DNA from: JBEKIK01 sp050013075
GTDB lineage: Bacteria > Planctomycetota > Planctomycetia > Pirellulales > Thermoguttaceae
DNA: 14,129 bases
Assembly: GCA_050013075.1 (NCBI GenBank)
Contig: JBEKFZ010000106.1
Location: forward strand, 1-14,129
Direction of reading: 5' to 3'
The translations under genes were made by a program, and so were the position numbers. Positions 7,212 through 13,132 of this stretch are shown here, piece by piece; position 1 is the first letter of the stretch; each line of letters opens with the position of its first letter. The notes under the pieces were generated by a model that had not been told where the DNA came from, made no database searches, and saw only the letters and a program-made list of their open reading frames with translations.

Positions 7212-7239
7212 TTCATCCTTCATCCCTCATCCTTCATCC
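7212..7239. repeat. 4 x 7-bp tandem repeat abutting a stop codon
   Basis: The units are TTCATCC, TTCATCC, CTCATCC and TTCATCC. The array ends one base before the TAA (7241-7243) of the HlyD-like gene. It is non-coding for that gene. No hairpin is formed. Confidence 0.85.
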
Positions 7240-7240
7240 T

Positions 7241-8905
7241 TTATTTAGCGTCCTTGGGCGGTTCCAGGAGGATTTTGTCTCCTTCGGAAAGCCCCTTTAG
7301 AATTTCCATTTGCTTGTCGTTCTGTTTGCCTATTGTTACATCGCGTTTTTCCGATTTACCGTCCTTGGTTTGCAGATAGACAAAGTGCTTTTCATCGTCC
7401 AAGGTATCGGTCGAAACCAGTTTCGGCGGCACGATCAAGGCCTCGGACTTGGAGTAGGGCATAAGTTTGATCTTGCAACTCATGCCGGGCAGGATGACTT
7501 TCGAGAGTTGATCTTCCAGGTCCAGGCTCAGTTGGAGGTCGAAACTGCCCAAGCTGAAAGGCACCTTGCCGACTTCGTCCACGGTAACGTCAAGTTTGAT
7601 GTCCGGATAGCCCGTGGGCCAGGCTTTGCCGTCCATGCCGTTGCGGATGTACTGCAAACGATCCTCGGAAATCGTGGAATGAATAAATAGCGGCCGAGGC
7701 TCGACGATGGTCATTAGCGCGTGATGCGGCATGGCGTTGCCGCCGCGGCGGAGCGTTTCGGTCAAGGAAGCGATTTCGTTGAACTTGCCGCGCTGGCATC
7801 GGCCGTAATAAACGTATCCGTCGGCCGGGGCCTTGATCTTCATCAGCTCCTGATCGGCCAGAAGGTTCTTCAGCCGTTCCTTTGAGCGGACAAGTTGCAC
7901 CTTTTGCTTGGGGACCTCAAGGCGGAGTTTTTCCAGCGTCAGGGGAAGTTCCACCTTATCTTTATTCCAGGCCAAGGTTTTGCGTTGGACGGCTTCCTTG
8001 ATTTGCTCGTCCATGCGGGGAAGTTGATATTTCATTATCTGATCGCGTTCGTATTCCTCCCTTTCCAAGTAGAACGCGACCCGATCGACGGTATTGCGGG
8101 CGCGTTGGAGCACGATTTTTTCCGTCTCTTCGGTCAGATCGTCGGCCTTGTACATTTTTTCCAGTTGTTCGAGTTCCTGGCGCGCGTATTCCAACTGCTG
8201 GCTGTAGATTGTAACCATCTTATCCATGGTTTTGATTTCCATCGGCCGGGCGGTCTCGGAGTAATTTTTCTGGTCCTCCTCGGCGAGCCGCTGCGCACGC
8301 TGACTTGATTCGAGGTCCAGCGGCGTGCTTTTTTCCAGGACGGACAATTGGTCTTCGGCCTGCTTCAGCGCCACTTCGGTAATTTGCCGCTCGGTGCGGA
8401 GATCGGCAATCGCCTTATCGATTTTCTCCGAGTCGAACTCGAGGAGCACGTCGCCTTTCTTCACCCGGGCGCCGTGTTCGGCGGCTTGCACTATGATAAA
8501 GGACGTCCATTCCTCCGGGTGAAAGATGATTTCAGTCATGTCGCGGCTTTCGAAAAACCCGTCCAACTCGAATTGAATCTTAAACGGCTCGCGCTTGACG
8601 GTATAAGTCGGCGCGGCCGGAGGCGCTGGAGCGGCCGCGGGTTCTTCCTTGGCCGGCTTGGCGGCCGCGGGGGCGGGTTCTTCTTTAGCCGGCTTGGCGG
8701 CCGCGGGGGCGGGTTCTTCTTTAGCCGGCTTGGCTGCGGGTTCTTCTTTAGCCGGCTTGTCGGCAGTGGCGGCCGCGCCAACGGCAGAATCGTCTTTTGC
8801 AGGCTTATCCGACTTATCCGAGGATGCCGCAGCGGCCATTATCGCCATGCTCAACCAGGCTGAAATAATAAAAAATAAAACCAAGCTTCGCAGGCGGCAG
8901 TTCAT
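7241..8905 (-). CDS. HlyD-like periplasmic adaptor (membrane fusion protein)
   Basis: The 554-residue protein has a signal peptide at about residues 1-27, then a Lys/Pro/Ala/Glu-rich spacer to about residue 99 with four exact KPAKEEP copies. After it come the first half of a barrel-sandwich domain (ending AAEHGARVKKGDVLLEFDS), a long charged alpha-helical coiled-coil region (about 165-360), the returning half-motif (MKIKAPADGYVYYG), a beta-barrel region and a membrane-proximal end (VTIGKQNDKQMEILKGLSEGDKILLEPP). This is the order of RND/ABC efflux adaptor subunits, which bridge an inner-membrane pump to the outer envelope. No pump or outer-membrane factor is in the window, so the substrate is unknown. 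I chose the ATG at 8905: AGGAG lies 8 nt upstream and the signal peptide begins there. An upstream start at 9013 adds 36 residues without a signal sequence. Confidence 0.88.
   Translation of the reverse strand: MNCRLRSLVLFFIISAWLSMAIMAAAASSDKSDKPAKDDSAVGAAATADKPAKEEPAAKPAKEEPAPAAAKPAKEEPAPAAAKPAKEEPAAAPAPPAAPTYTVKREPFKIQFELDGFFESRDMTEIIFHPEEWTSFIIVQAAEHGARVKKGDVLLEFDSEKIDKAIADLRTERQITEVALKQAEDQLSVLEKSTPLDLESSQRAQRLAEEDQKNYSETARPMEIKTMDKMVTIYSQQLEYARQELEQLEKMYKADDLTEETEKIVLQRARNTVDRVAFYLEREEYERDQIMKYQLPRMDEQIKEAVQRKTLAWNKDKVELPLTLEKLRLEVPKQKVQLVRSKERLKNLLADQELMKIKAPADGYVYYGRCQRGKFNEIASLTETLRRGGNAMPHHALMTIVEPRPLFIHSTISEDRLQYIRNGMDGKAWPTGYPDIKLDVTVDEVGKVPFSLGSFDLQLSLDLEDQLSKVILPGMSCKIKLMPYSKSEALIVPPKLVSTDTLDDEKHFVYLQTKDGKSEKRDVTIGKQNDKQMEILKGLSEGDKILLEPPKDAK
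8639..8764. repeat. 36/27-bp tandem repeat inside the adaptor gene
   Basis: GGGTTCTTC begins units at 8639, 8675, 8711 and 8738. The first two units are 36 bp and the third is 27 bp, all multiples of three. Units two and three are nearly identical, which suggests recent duplication. On the coding strand they give KPAKEEP-APAAA spacers. Confidence 0.88.
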
Positions 8906-9043
8906 GATTGATCTCCTGAGGCTAGTGTAAATGCGGGGTAGGATCCTGCCAGCGGACGTGGGTAAGCGGAGCAGGGCCGCAACCATAACAGAAATGGGTG
9001 CAATGTCATCCATCCGACCGGGGTTATTCTAATTGTCGCATGT

Positions 9044-9084
9044 AAAAAAGCCCCCCGCAAGCAAACCACTTTAAAGAGGGGGGC
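9044..9084 (-). terminator. Intrinsic terminator (minus strand) upstream of adaptor gene
   Basis: On the minus strand, GCCCCCC (9084-9078) pairs with GGGGGGC (9056-9050) around a 21-nt loop, and six T follow directly (9049-9044). Its position, 139 bp before the adaptor start and about 85 bp past a promoter-like pair on the same strand, suggests it ends a short transcript or attenuates the leader. Confidence 0.7.
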
Positions 9085-9161
9085 GGGAGGCAAGGATTAG
9101 TGCAATTTGCCTGAGCTTCGATTACATTGAGGTCTGTAGATTATGCGGTATATGCCTGTGA
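9044..9161 (-). ncRNA. Candidate small RNA or attenuated leader (~118 nt)
   Basis: If transcription starts about 7 nt past the -10 at 9168-9173 and stops at the T-run, the product is about 118 nt with no open frame of note. Internally GGCAA...TTGCC (on the minus strand, within about 9089-9111) can pair ahead of the terminator stem. It does not look like 6S, SRP or tmRNA: I find none of their conserved segments. Whether it is free-standing or the 5' leader of the HlyD-like gene cannot be told from sequence. Confidence 0.35.
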
Positions 9162-9167
9162 AATGGA

Positions 9168-9194
9168 ATTATAATTGTGGCTATCGAATGTCAA
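9168..9194 (-). promoter_or_regulatory. Promoter-like TTGACA / TATAAT pair
   Basis: On the minus strand, TTGACA (9194-9189) and TATAAT (9173-9168) are both perfect hexamers, but the spacer is 15 bp, shorter than the 16-18 bp optimum. It reads toward the terminator at 9044 and the adaptor gene. Confidence 0.5.
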
Positions 9195-9200
9195 TCCTTG

Positions 9201-9229
9201 AAAAATCGCCCTTGCATCGGCTGATTTTT
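9201..9229. terminator. AT-rich bidirectional terminator-like hairpin
   Basis: AAAAATCGCC (9201-9210) pairs with GGC-t-GATTTTT (9219-9229) with one bulged base and an 8-nt loop. A-runs and T-runs flank both sides, so it could stop RNA polymerase in either direction. It lies just upstream of the minus-strand promoter-like pair and would insulate it. Confidence 0.45.
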
Positions 9230-9295
9230 TTAGTTAAAAGTTTTCGGTCTATCGGCGCAATATCGTAATCTTGTCACCCCCCTGGGAATCGAAAG

Positions 9296-9604
9296 ATGTT
9301 CCGAACTCGCACAAAACTCACAGTGATACTAGCATTGCTGGCGTTAAGTTGGATTTCGGCAACGATTATGGCGGACACGACCCGCTTGGACGCGACCACC
9401 ATGAAAGCCGCCTTGCGAACCGCTACCATCGAAGAAGGGGGCTTTATCGATTATGTTCTAGCCAAGGTCAACAAGGGATTATTACCGGCCGATCTGGTCG
9501 ACGGCACCTTTCAATGGGCGCGAAAAAAGCCTTATAAGCACCGCTTCCAATACTTTAAACAGGCTTTGATAGTCCGGGCGGCAGGCATCGGCGTCAAAAT
9601 TTAA
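9296..9604 (+). CDS. Small exported protein of unknown function
   Basis: The 102-residue protein has a clear N-terminal signal sequence (MFRTRTKLTVILALLALSW, cleavage likely near TIMAD at about residue 26), leaving a basic mature protein of about 76 residues. The core GGFIDYVLAKVNKGLLP, then LVDGTFQWARKKP and RFQYFKQAL, has the look of a small conserved exported family that I associate with planctomycetes. I know no function for it. The ATG at 9296 has GGGAA about 9 nt upstream. It is the only plus-strand gene between minus-strand units and converges on the toxin gene, ending 24 bp from it. Confidence 0.7.
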   Translation: MFRTRTKLTVILALLALSWISATIMADTTRLDATTMKAALRTATIEEGGFIDYVLAKVNKGLLPADLVDGTFQWARKKPYKHRFQYFKQALIVRAAGIGVKI

Positions 9605-9628
9605 TCCCATGAGGGGCTAACCGCCGGT

Positions 9629-9883
9629 TTAGCGATAAATTTCTCTTCGATGGCCGATGGTAATTACGACTACGACCAATTTATCGTCATAAATTTCATA
9701 AATGATACGATAGTCGCTGATGCGTATGCGCCATGCGTTTCTGCCGGTCAACTTTTTGACGCCTGCCGGCCTAGGATTGACGCCCAATTCGCGGATGGCT
9801 TGAATGATGCGGTCACGATATGGATTGGGAATTTTTGCCAGATCTTTTTGAGCATGGCGTTGAATAAAAATCTGGTACTTCAA
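9629..9883 (-). CDS. RelE/ParE-family toxin
   Basis: The 84-residue protein has the RelE fold signature: KYQIFIQRHAQKDLAKIP at the N-terminus, a central GVKKLTGRNAWRIRISDYRIIYEI (Arg52, Arg54, Arg59), and the C-terminal strand VVVVITIGHRREIYR with Arg80 and Tyr83 where RelE toxins keep catalytic Arg and Tyr. RelE toxins cleave mRNA on the ribosome; ParE relatives poison gyrase. The basic residues and the C-terminal Tyr favour RelE, but this is not certain. I chose the TTG at 9883 over the ATG at 9916: GGAG lies 8 nt before the TTG, the TTG overlaps the antitoxin TGA (TTGA), and the resulting MKYQIFIQRH is the usual family start. The ATG would give a 37-bp overlap and an extra RRKE-type extension. 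Confidence 0.88.
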   Translation of the reverse strand: MKYQIFIQRHAQKDLAKIPNPYRDRIIQAIRELGVNPRPAGVKKLTGRNAWRIRISDYRIIYEIYDDKLVVVVITIGHRREIYR

Positions 9884-10086
9884 TTCTTTTCTCCGGATTG
9901 TAATTCCCGTACGCAATCTTCAAAAGCGATTACTTCTGAAGGATTTTTCTTGGCTTGATCGTAAGCGCGGACGTCATCGAGTTCATCGAGTTCCTCCAAC
10001 AGTTGTTCCCATTCTGAAAACGGCAATAATACCGCCTTTTTCTGGTTCTGATCGTCAACCAAGTATTCCGGATGAATTTCAAGCAT
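9880..10086 (-). CDS. Antitoxin of the RelE-type toxin
   Basis: The 68-residue acidic protein starts MLEIHPEYLVDD, a small beta-strand segment of the kind that dimerises and binds DNA in short antitoxins. It continues with an amphipathic acidic helix (FSEWEQLLEELDELDDVRAYDQAKK) that would wrap the toxin. I read it as a RelB/Phd-like antitoxin without firm family assignment. GGAG lies 8 nt before the ATG. It precedes the toxin and overlaps its start by 4 nt, the normal order for type II pairs. The upstream region has a strong promoter and palindromes suited to autoregulation. Confidence 0.85.
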   Translation of the reverse strand: MLEIHPEYLVDDQNQKKAVLLPFSEWEQLLEELDELDDVRAYDQAKKNPSEVIAFEDCVRELQSGEKN

Positions 10087-10104
10087 TTTTCATCTCCATG
10101 AAAA

Positions 10105-10117
10105 AACATAAAATGTT
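10105..10117. promoter_or_regulatory. Operator-like palindrome of the toxin-antitoxin operon
   Basis: AACAT-AAA-ATGTT is a perfect 5-bp inverted repeat about 6 nt downstream of the predicted transcription start. A second perfect palindrome GTATATAC (10131-10138) overlaps the -10 element. Either may be the antitoxin binding site. Confidence 0.45.
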
Positions 10118-10129
10118 CTTATCAAATTG

Positions 10130-10158
10130 AGTATATACGCCCGTTAACATCAGGTCAA
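10130..10158 (-). promoter_or_regulatory. Promoter of the toxin-antitoxin operon
   Basis: On the minus strand, TTGACC (10158-10153), a 17-bp spacer and TATACT (10135-10130) form a near-consensus sigma-70 type promoter. Predicted start is about 10123, giving a leader of about 37 nt to the antitoxin ATG. Confidence 0.65.
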
Positions 10159-10193
10159 GAAATATAACTATTCCTAAAATGTTACTAATCCAC

Positions 10194-11660
10194 TTATCCG
10201 AAGAGCATTCCCGCGTATCCCACCACTCGATTCCGAGGGCCTTCGGCGTCCGCGCTGGTGGCGTAGCCCACCGGTTCGCAGCGATTGAGCGAACCGAGTT
10301 GGCGCAGCGTTTCCATTACGATCACGCAGGGATACAATCCGCACATGCTGATGCGGTGCAGGCGGACCGTTTGGAACACGTGGGCCGGATCGAGCGTCTC
10401 GATGGCGTCCAGGGCGATGCGATCTAAAACGCGATTTTCGTTGTCATCGGCAAAGTGGTTCATATCGCTGGATATGACCAGAAGCGGGCGCTCGGGCAGG
10501 TCGCTGAGCACTCCGGCCATCTGCGATGCAAAGCGTTGCAAGGCCGGAAAATCGTCTCCGCCGCCGATGACGATGCCCGTCACTTTGGCTTGCGGGGCCA
10601 AACGGGCCAAAATCGGCAATTGCACCTCGATGGCGTGTTCGTCCCGGTGGGCCAAGGCGTCCAATTCTAAATGGTCAACGGATTGGGACAATCGTACGGC
10701 CAGTTCCGCGTCGCAATCCAATTGTCCGCTGGGAAAGAGCCAGCGCCGATGGGGCGCGACTGCCCACTGGGCCCCGCCCGGGCGATGCTTCGGGCAGAGG
10801 ATGATTACCCGGCTGGGAATTTGCAGGCGCTGCCACACTCGGGCGGCCAGGCGCCCCGAATAAATCCAGCCCGCGTGCGGCACCATTGCCGCCGCCCAGG
10901 ATTCTCTCGACGACGGCTCGGCAAGCATCCGATCGAGCATCGCTTCCACTTCGGATGGCTTGGAAGGATAAAAAGTCCCTGCCACGGCCGGCGGGCGATC
11001 GGAAAAATTTGAGACTGCTTCCGCCAAGGCGCCCGTCTCCATTTTTTCCTTGCGCGCGGACAATCGGCCGCGGATTGCATAACCCTCGAAACGAAGAAGT
11101 TTAGTATCGTCGTCCAGCCAGGCGTCGCGGGGCAATCCGGCCTTCAAACAGGTCTGCTGCAAGAATGTTCGGGCGTCGAAATGGTGTTCCACCGCCACGC
11201 CCGGCAAAAGCAGGCCGCGATTGGATCCGCGTGAAATCTGTAGACCGTGCAAGCCGATAGTCACTTCCCGCACGCGGTCTTCGCCCCGGGCGGCGACTTC
11301 TTCCGGCCCCCACAAAAGCCAAACCTCCATATCCAGGGAATCCAGTTCCTCTGGATAAATGGGCGGAAAACGGGGATCGTCCTTGGCCGCCCGGTCGGCC
11401 GCGTGGCTAACGGCCTCGGCCAGCGTGGCCGTAGGGCTGAGATAACCGCAACACGAACGCAATTGGCCTTCGCGCTTAAGACTCACAAACGCCCCATAAA
11501 CCGGCAAATCGGCCGATTCGGCAAGGGTCTGCTCGAACTGCTCGGGCCGCGACATTTGCACTACCGCCGCCACCCGGCGCCCGGTGGCCCGAAACAGCCG
11601 CTCTTCTTCTTCCGCGCTGAGCTTCGGCTTCGCGCCCTGATTGTTTTGAGGTGTTGTCAT
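10194..11660 (-). CDS. AmmeMemoRadiSam proteins A and B fused (AMMECR1-Memo)
   Basis: The 488-residue protein joins two families usually named as separate parts of one system. Residues about 15-205 are AMMECR1 (protein A), with the hallmark LRSCCGYLSP at 67-76 and the following AVSHAADRAAKDDPRFPPI. After a short linker, RPPAVAGTFYP (222-232) opens a Memo-like domain (protein B) that ends at the C-terminus. The extradiol-dioxygenase-like metal site is intact: His262 (VPHAGWIYSG), His292 (CPKHRPGG), His342 (DEHAIEVQLP) and Cys440 (SMCGLYP) match the His/His/His/Cys set known from human MEMO1. The biochemical role is not settled; a redox or metal-dependent reaction is inferred. The ATG at 11660 is preferred to a GTG at 11693, which lies among the palindromic repeats. 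No clear Shine-Dalgarno sequence precedes it. The radical SAM gene lies 93 bp upstream on the same strand. Confidence 0.94.
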   Translation of the reverse strand: MTTPQNNQGAKPKLSAEEEERLFRATGRRVAAVVQMSRPEQFEQTLAESADLPVYGAFVSLKREGQLRSCCGYLSPTATLAEAVSHAADRAAKDDPRFPPIYPEELDSLDMEVWLLWGPEEVAARGEDRVREVTIGLHGLQISRGSNRGLLLPGVAVEHHFDARTFLQQTCLKAGLPRDAWLDDDTKLLRFEGYAIRGRLSARKEKMETGALAEAVSNFSDRPPAVAGTFYPSKPSEVEAMLDRMLAEPSSRESWAAAMVPHAGWIYSGRLAARVWQRLQIPSRVIILCPKHRPGGAQWAVAPHRRWLFPSGQLDCDAELAVRLSQSVDHLELDALAHRDEHAIEVQLPILARLAPQAKVTGIVIGGGDDFPALQRFASQMAGVLSDLPERPLLVISSDMNHFADDNENRVLDRIALDAIETLDPAHVFQTVRLHRISMCGLYPCVIVMETLRQLGSLNRCEPVGYATSADAEGPRNRVVGYAGMLFG

Positions 11661-11681
11661 GTGTGTGCCGGTTAATATAAG

Positions 11682-11708
11682 GTGCGCGACCACTGGTCGC
11701 GGCTTTAC
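11682..11708. repeat. Palindromic repeat, copy 1
   Basis: GTGCGCGACC-AC-TGGTCGCGGCTTTAC. The stem GCGACCA pairs with TGGTCGC. Head and tail recur in copy 2, 5 bp away. Confidence 0.7.
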
Positions 11709-11712
11709 AGTT

Positions 11713-11757
11713 GTGCGCGACCGACCAACCTTCGGTTGGTGCCCGTCGCGGCTTTAC
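11713..11757. repeat. Palindromic repeat, copy 2 (contains radical SAM stop codon)
   Basis: It has the same GTGCGCGACC head and GTCGCGGCTTTAC tail as copy 1, but carries an inner hairpin ACCAACC-TTC-GGTTGGT between them. The TAA stop of the radical SAM gene (11756-11754 on the minus strand) lies in the shared tail, so the repeat appears to have been placed exactly at the gene end. Confidence 0.7.
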
Positions 11758-12875
11758 GAATAATTGGCGATCCGCACCGGCAGCCGGCGGGAGCCCCAAG
11801 TGCCGGGCACATCCGCAAAACGGCCGGCAATGGGCGCTTGGCAAAACATGCATCGACCGGCTTGTATGGCAAAACTCAAAATATCATAACCGCTGCGCTC
11901 GATAACCGCACGCCTGCAACCTGGGCAATACGTGTGCTGCCGCTCTTGGTCTATGACGTTGCCCGTATAAATATAGCGTATTCCCGCCTGGCGGGCGATA
12001 TCGTATGCCTCGAGCAATGTGCCGATCGGCGTGGGACCGCGGTCGGTCAGCTTGAAATCCGGATGAAACGCCGAAAAATGCAGGGGAACGTCCGGGCCCA
12101 ACTCGTCGACAATCCATCGGCACATGCGTTTGATGTCCTCGGGCGAATCGTTGGCGCCCGGGATGATAAGATTGGTGATCTCCAGCCAGACCTTGCTCTG
12201 CCGGGCGATCCAGCGGAGCGTATCCAGCACCGGCTGCAATCGGCCCGCGCAGTATTGGCGGTAAAAATCCTCGGTAAAACCCTTTAGATCGACGTTGGCC
12301 GCGTCCATCTGCTCATAAAAGGCCGACCGGGCAACCTCGGAAATGTAACCCGAGGTGACGGCCACGGTCTTTACGCCCGCTTGCCGGCAGGCCTTGGCCG
12401 TGTCGATGGCGTATTCGGCCCAGATGATCGGATCGTTGTAGGTAAATGCCACGCTCTGACAGCCCAGGCGCACGGCGGCGGAGGCGATGGTCGCCGGATC
12501 GGCGGTTTCGCAGGCGGCCTCCACGTCGCGCGATCGCGACATCGTCCAATTCTGGCAAAATGTGCAGCCCAAATTGCAGCCCGCCGTGCCGAACGATAAT
12601 ACCGCAGTGCCGGGAAAAAACTGATTGAGCGGTTTTTTCTCGATCGGATCAACGCAGAACCCGGTGCTTCGGCCGTAAGTGGTGGAAACGATCTGCCCCT
12701 GGCGGTTCTCGCGGACAAAGCAAAAACCCCGATCGCCCGGGCGCAACGCGCAGCCCCGCGGACAAAGATCGCACACAATACGCACGCCGTCGTCCGATTC
12801 GTGCCACCAACCGCCCGGCCTTGAGCCTGGGGTAAAATCGGGAACGTCCGGCGGTAAGGTTACTTTTCTGGACAT
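11754..12875 (-). CDS. amrS: AmmeMemoRadiSam system radical SAM enzyme (AmrS)
   Basis: The 373-residue protein carries the radical SAM motif CNLGCTFC (Cys100, Cys104, Cys107), which binds the [4Fe-4S] cluster that cleaves S-adenosylmethionine. It resembles pyruvate-formate-lyase-activating enzymes. An N-terminal Cys cluster (CDLCPRGC at 35-42, Cys52) and a C-terminal pair of CxxC motifs (Cys317/320 and Cys342/345) could bind further clusters or zinc and are typical of this subfamily. FTYNDPIIWAEY and VDLKGFTEDFYR are family segments. The downstream gene is the AMMECR1-Memo fusion, the expected partner, so the set is complete in two genes. The reaction is unknown. No Shine-Dalgarno sequence precedes the ATG; a promoter-like pair only about 15 bp upstream would give an almost leaderless transcript. 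Confidence 0.94.
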   Translation of the reverse strand: MSRKVTLPPDVPDFTPGSRPGGWWHESDDGVRIVCDLCPRGCALRPGDRGFCFVRENRQGQIVSTTYGRSTGFCVDPIEKKPLNQFFPGTAVLSFGTAGCNLGCTFCQNWTMSRSRDVEAACETADPATIASAAVRLGCQSVAFTYNDPIIWAEYAIDTAKACRQAGVKTVAVTSGYISEVARSAFYEQMDAANVDLKGFTEDFYRQYCAGRLQPVLDTLRWIARQSKVWLEITNLIIPGANDSPEDIKRMCRWIVDELGPDVPLHFSAFHPDFKLTDRGPTPIGTLLEAYDIARQAGIRYIYTGNVIDQERQHTYCPGCRRAVIERSGYDILSFAIQAGRCMFCQAPIAGRFADVPGTWGSRRLPVRIANYS

Positions 12876-12890
12876 ATTTCAAGGCCAATT

Positions 12891-12919
12891 ATTATACTTT
12901 ATTGAGACGCCTTTGAAAA
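12891..12919 (-). promoter_or_regulatory. Possible promoter of the radical SAM gene
   Basis: On the minus strand, TTTTCA (12919-12914), a 17-bp spacer and a perfect TATAAT (12896-12891). Predicted start is about 12884, only about 9 nt before the ATG. It would drive the AmmeMemoRadiSam pair. Confidence 0.45.
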
Positions 12920-12920
12920 T

Positions 12921-12973
12921 CAGAGCCGGGGCGTGTCGCCCCGGTAAATCCGGGCCGACACGGCCCGGCTCTG
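12921..12973. repeat. 53-bp REP-like palindrome
   Basis: CAGAGCCGGG at the left is mirrored by CCCGGCTCTG at the right. Within, each arm also folds on itself (CCGGGGCG...CGCCCCGG and CCGGGCCG...CGGCCCGG). The element can form one long hairpin or a cruciform of two. It stands directly upstream of the -35 candidate of the radical SAM gene. Confidence 0.75.
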
Positions 12974-13071
12974 ATGAGAAACCGCGACTTTCCTGACTTA
13001 ATTAGACCATGTACTTCTACAAGAATAACACGTCACAACCGCGGCGCGAATAATGCCGGCGGATTAAGTTT

Positions 13072-13095
13072 AGCCCGGTCGCTTGAGACCGGTGC
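13072..13095. repeat. Short palindrome after lipoate ligase gene
   Basis: CCGGTC (13075-13080) pairs with GACCGG (13087-13092) over a 6-nt loop, flanked by TTTAGC and GCTTT. There is no T-run, so a REP-type element is likelier than a terminator. It lies downstream of the lipoate ligase stop and shares the TTTAGCCC head with 13923-13930. Confidence 0.5.
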
Positions 13096-13132
13096 TTTCA
13101 CCCCCAAGTTCCCTGTCGTCGATTAACCAGAT

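Larger units (their letters stand above)
8906..9295. other. 390-bp non-coding region
   Basis: I see no protein gene here. It holds the leader of the HlyD-like gene (its RBS is next to 8905), an intrinsic terminator for the minus strand at 9044-9084, a minus-strand promoter-like pair at 9168-9194, and an AT-rich bidirectional hairpin at 9201-9229. It does not match a riboswitch I can name. Confidence 0.5.

Noticed and set aside
8906..9013. Upstream start of the HlyD-like protein at 9013
   Set aside because: The extra 36 residues do not form a signal peptide, while AGGAG and a good signal sequence mark the start at 8905.
10285..10863. Plus-strand open frame of 192 codons
   Set aside because: It is antisense to the Memo domain, which carries all metal-site residues. 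It is a by-product of the GC-rich coding strand.
13072..13095. Terminator of the lipoate ligase gene
   Set aside because: No T-run follows the stem on the minus strand, so it is listed as a repeat.
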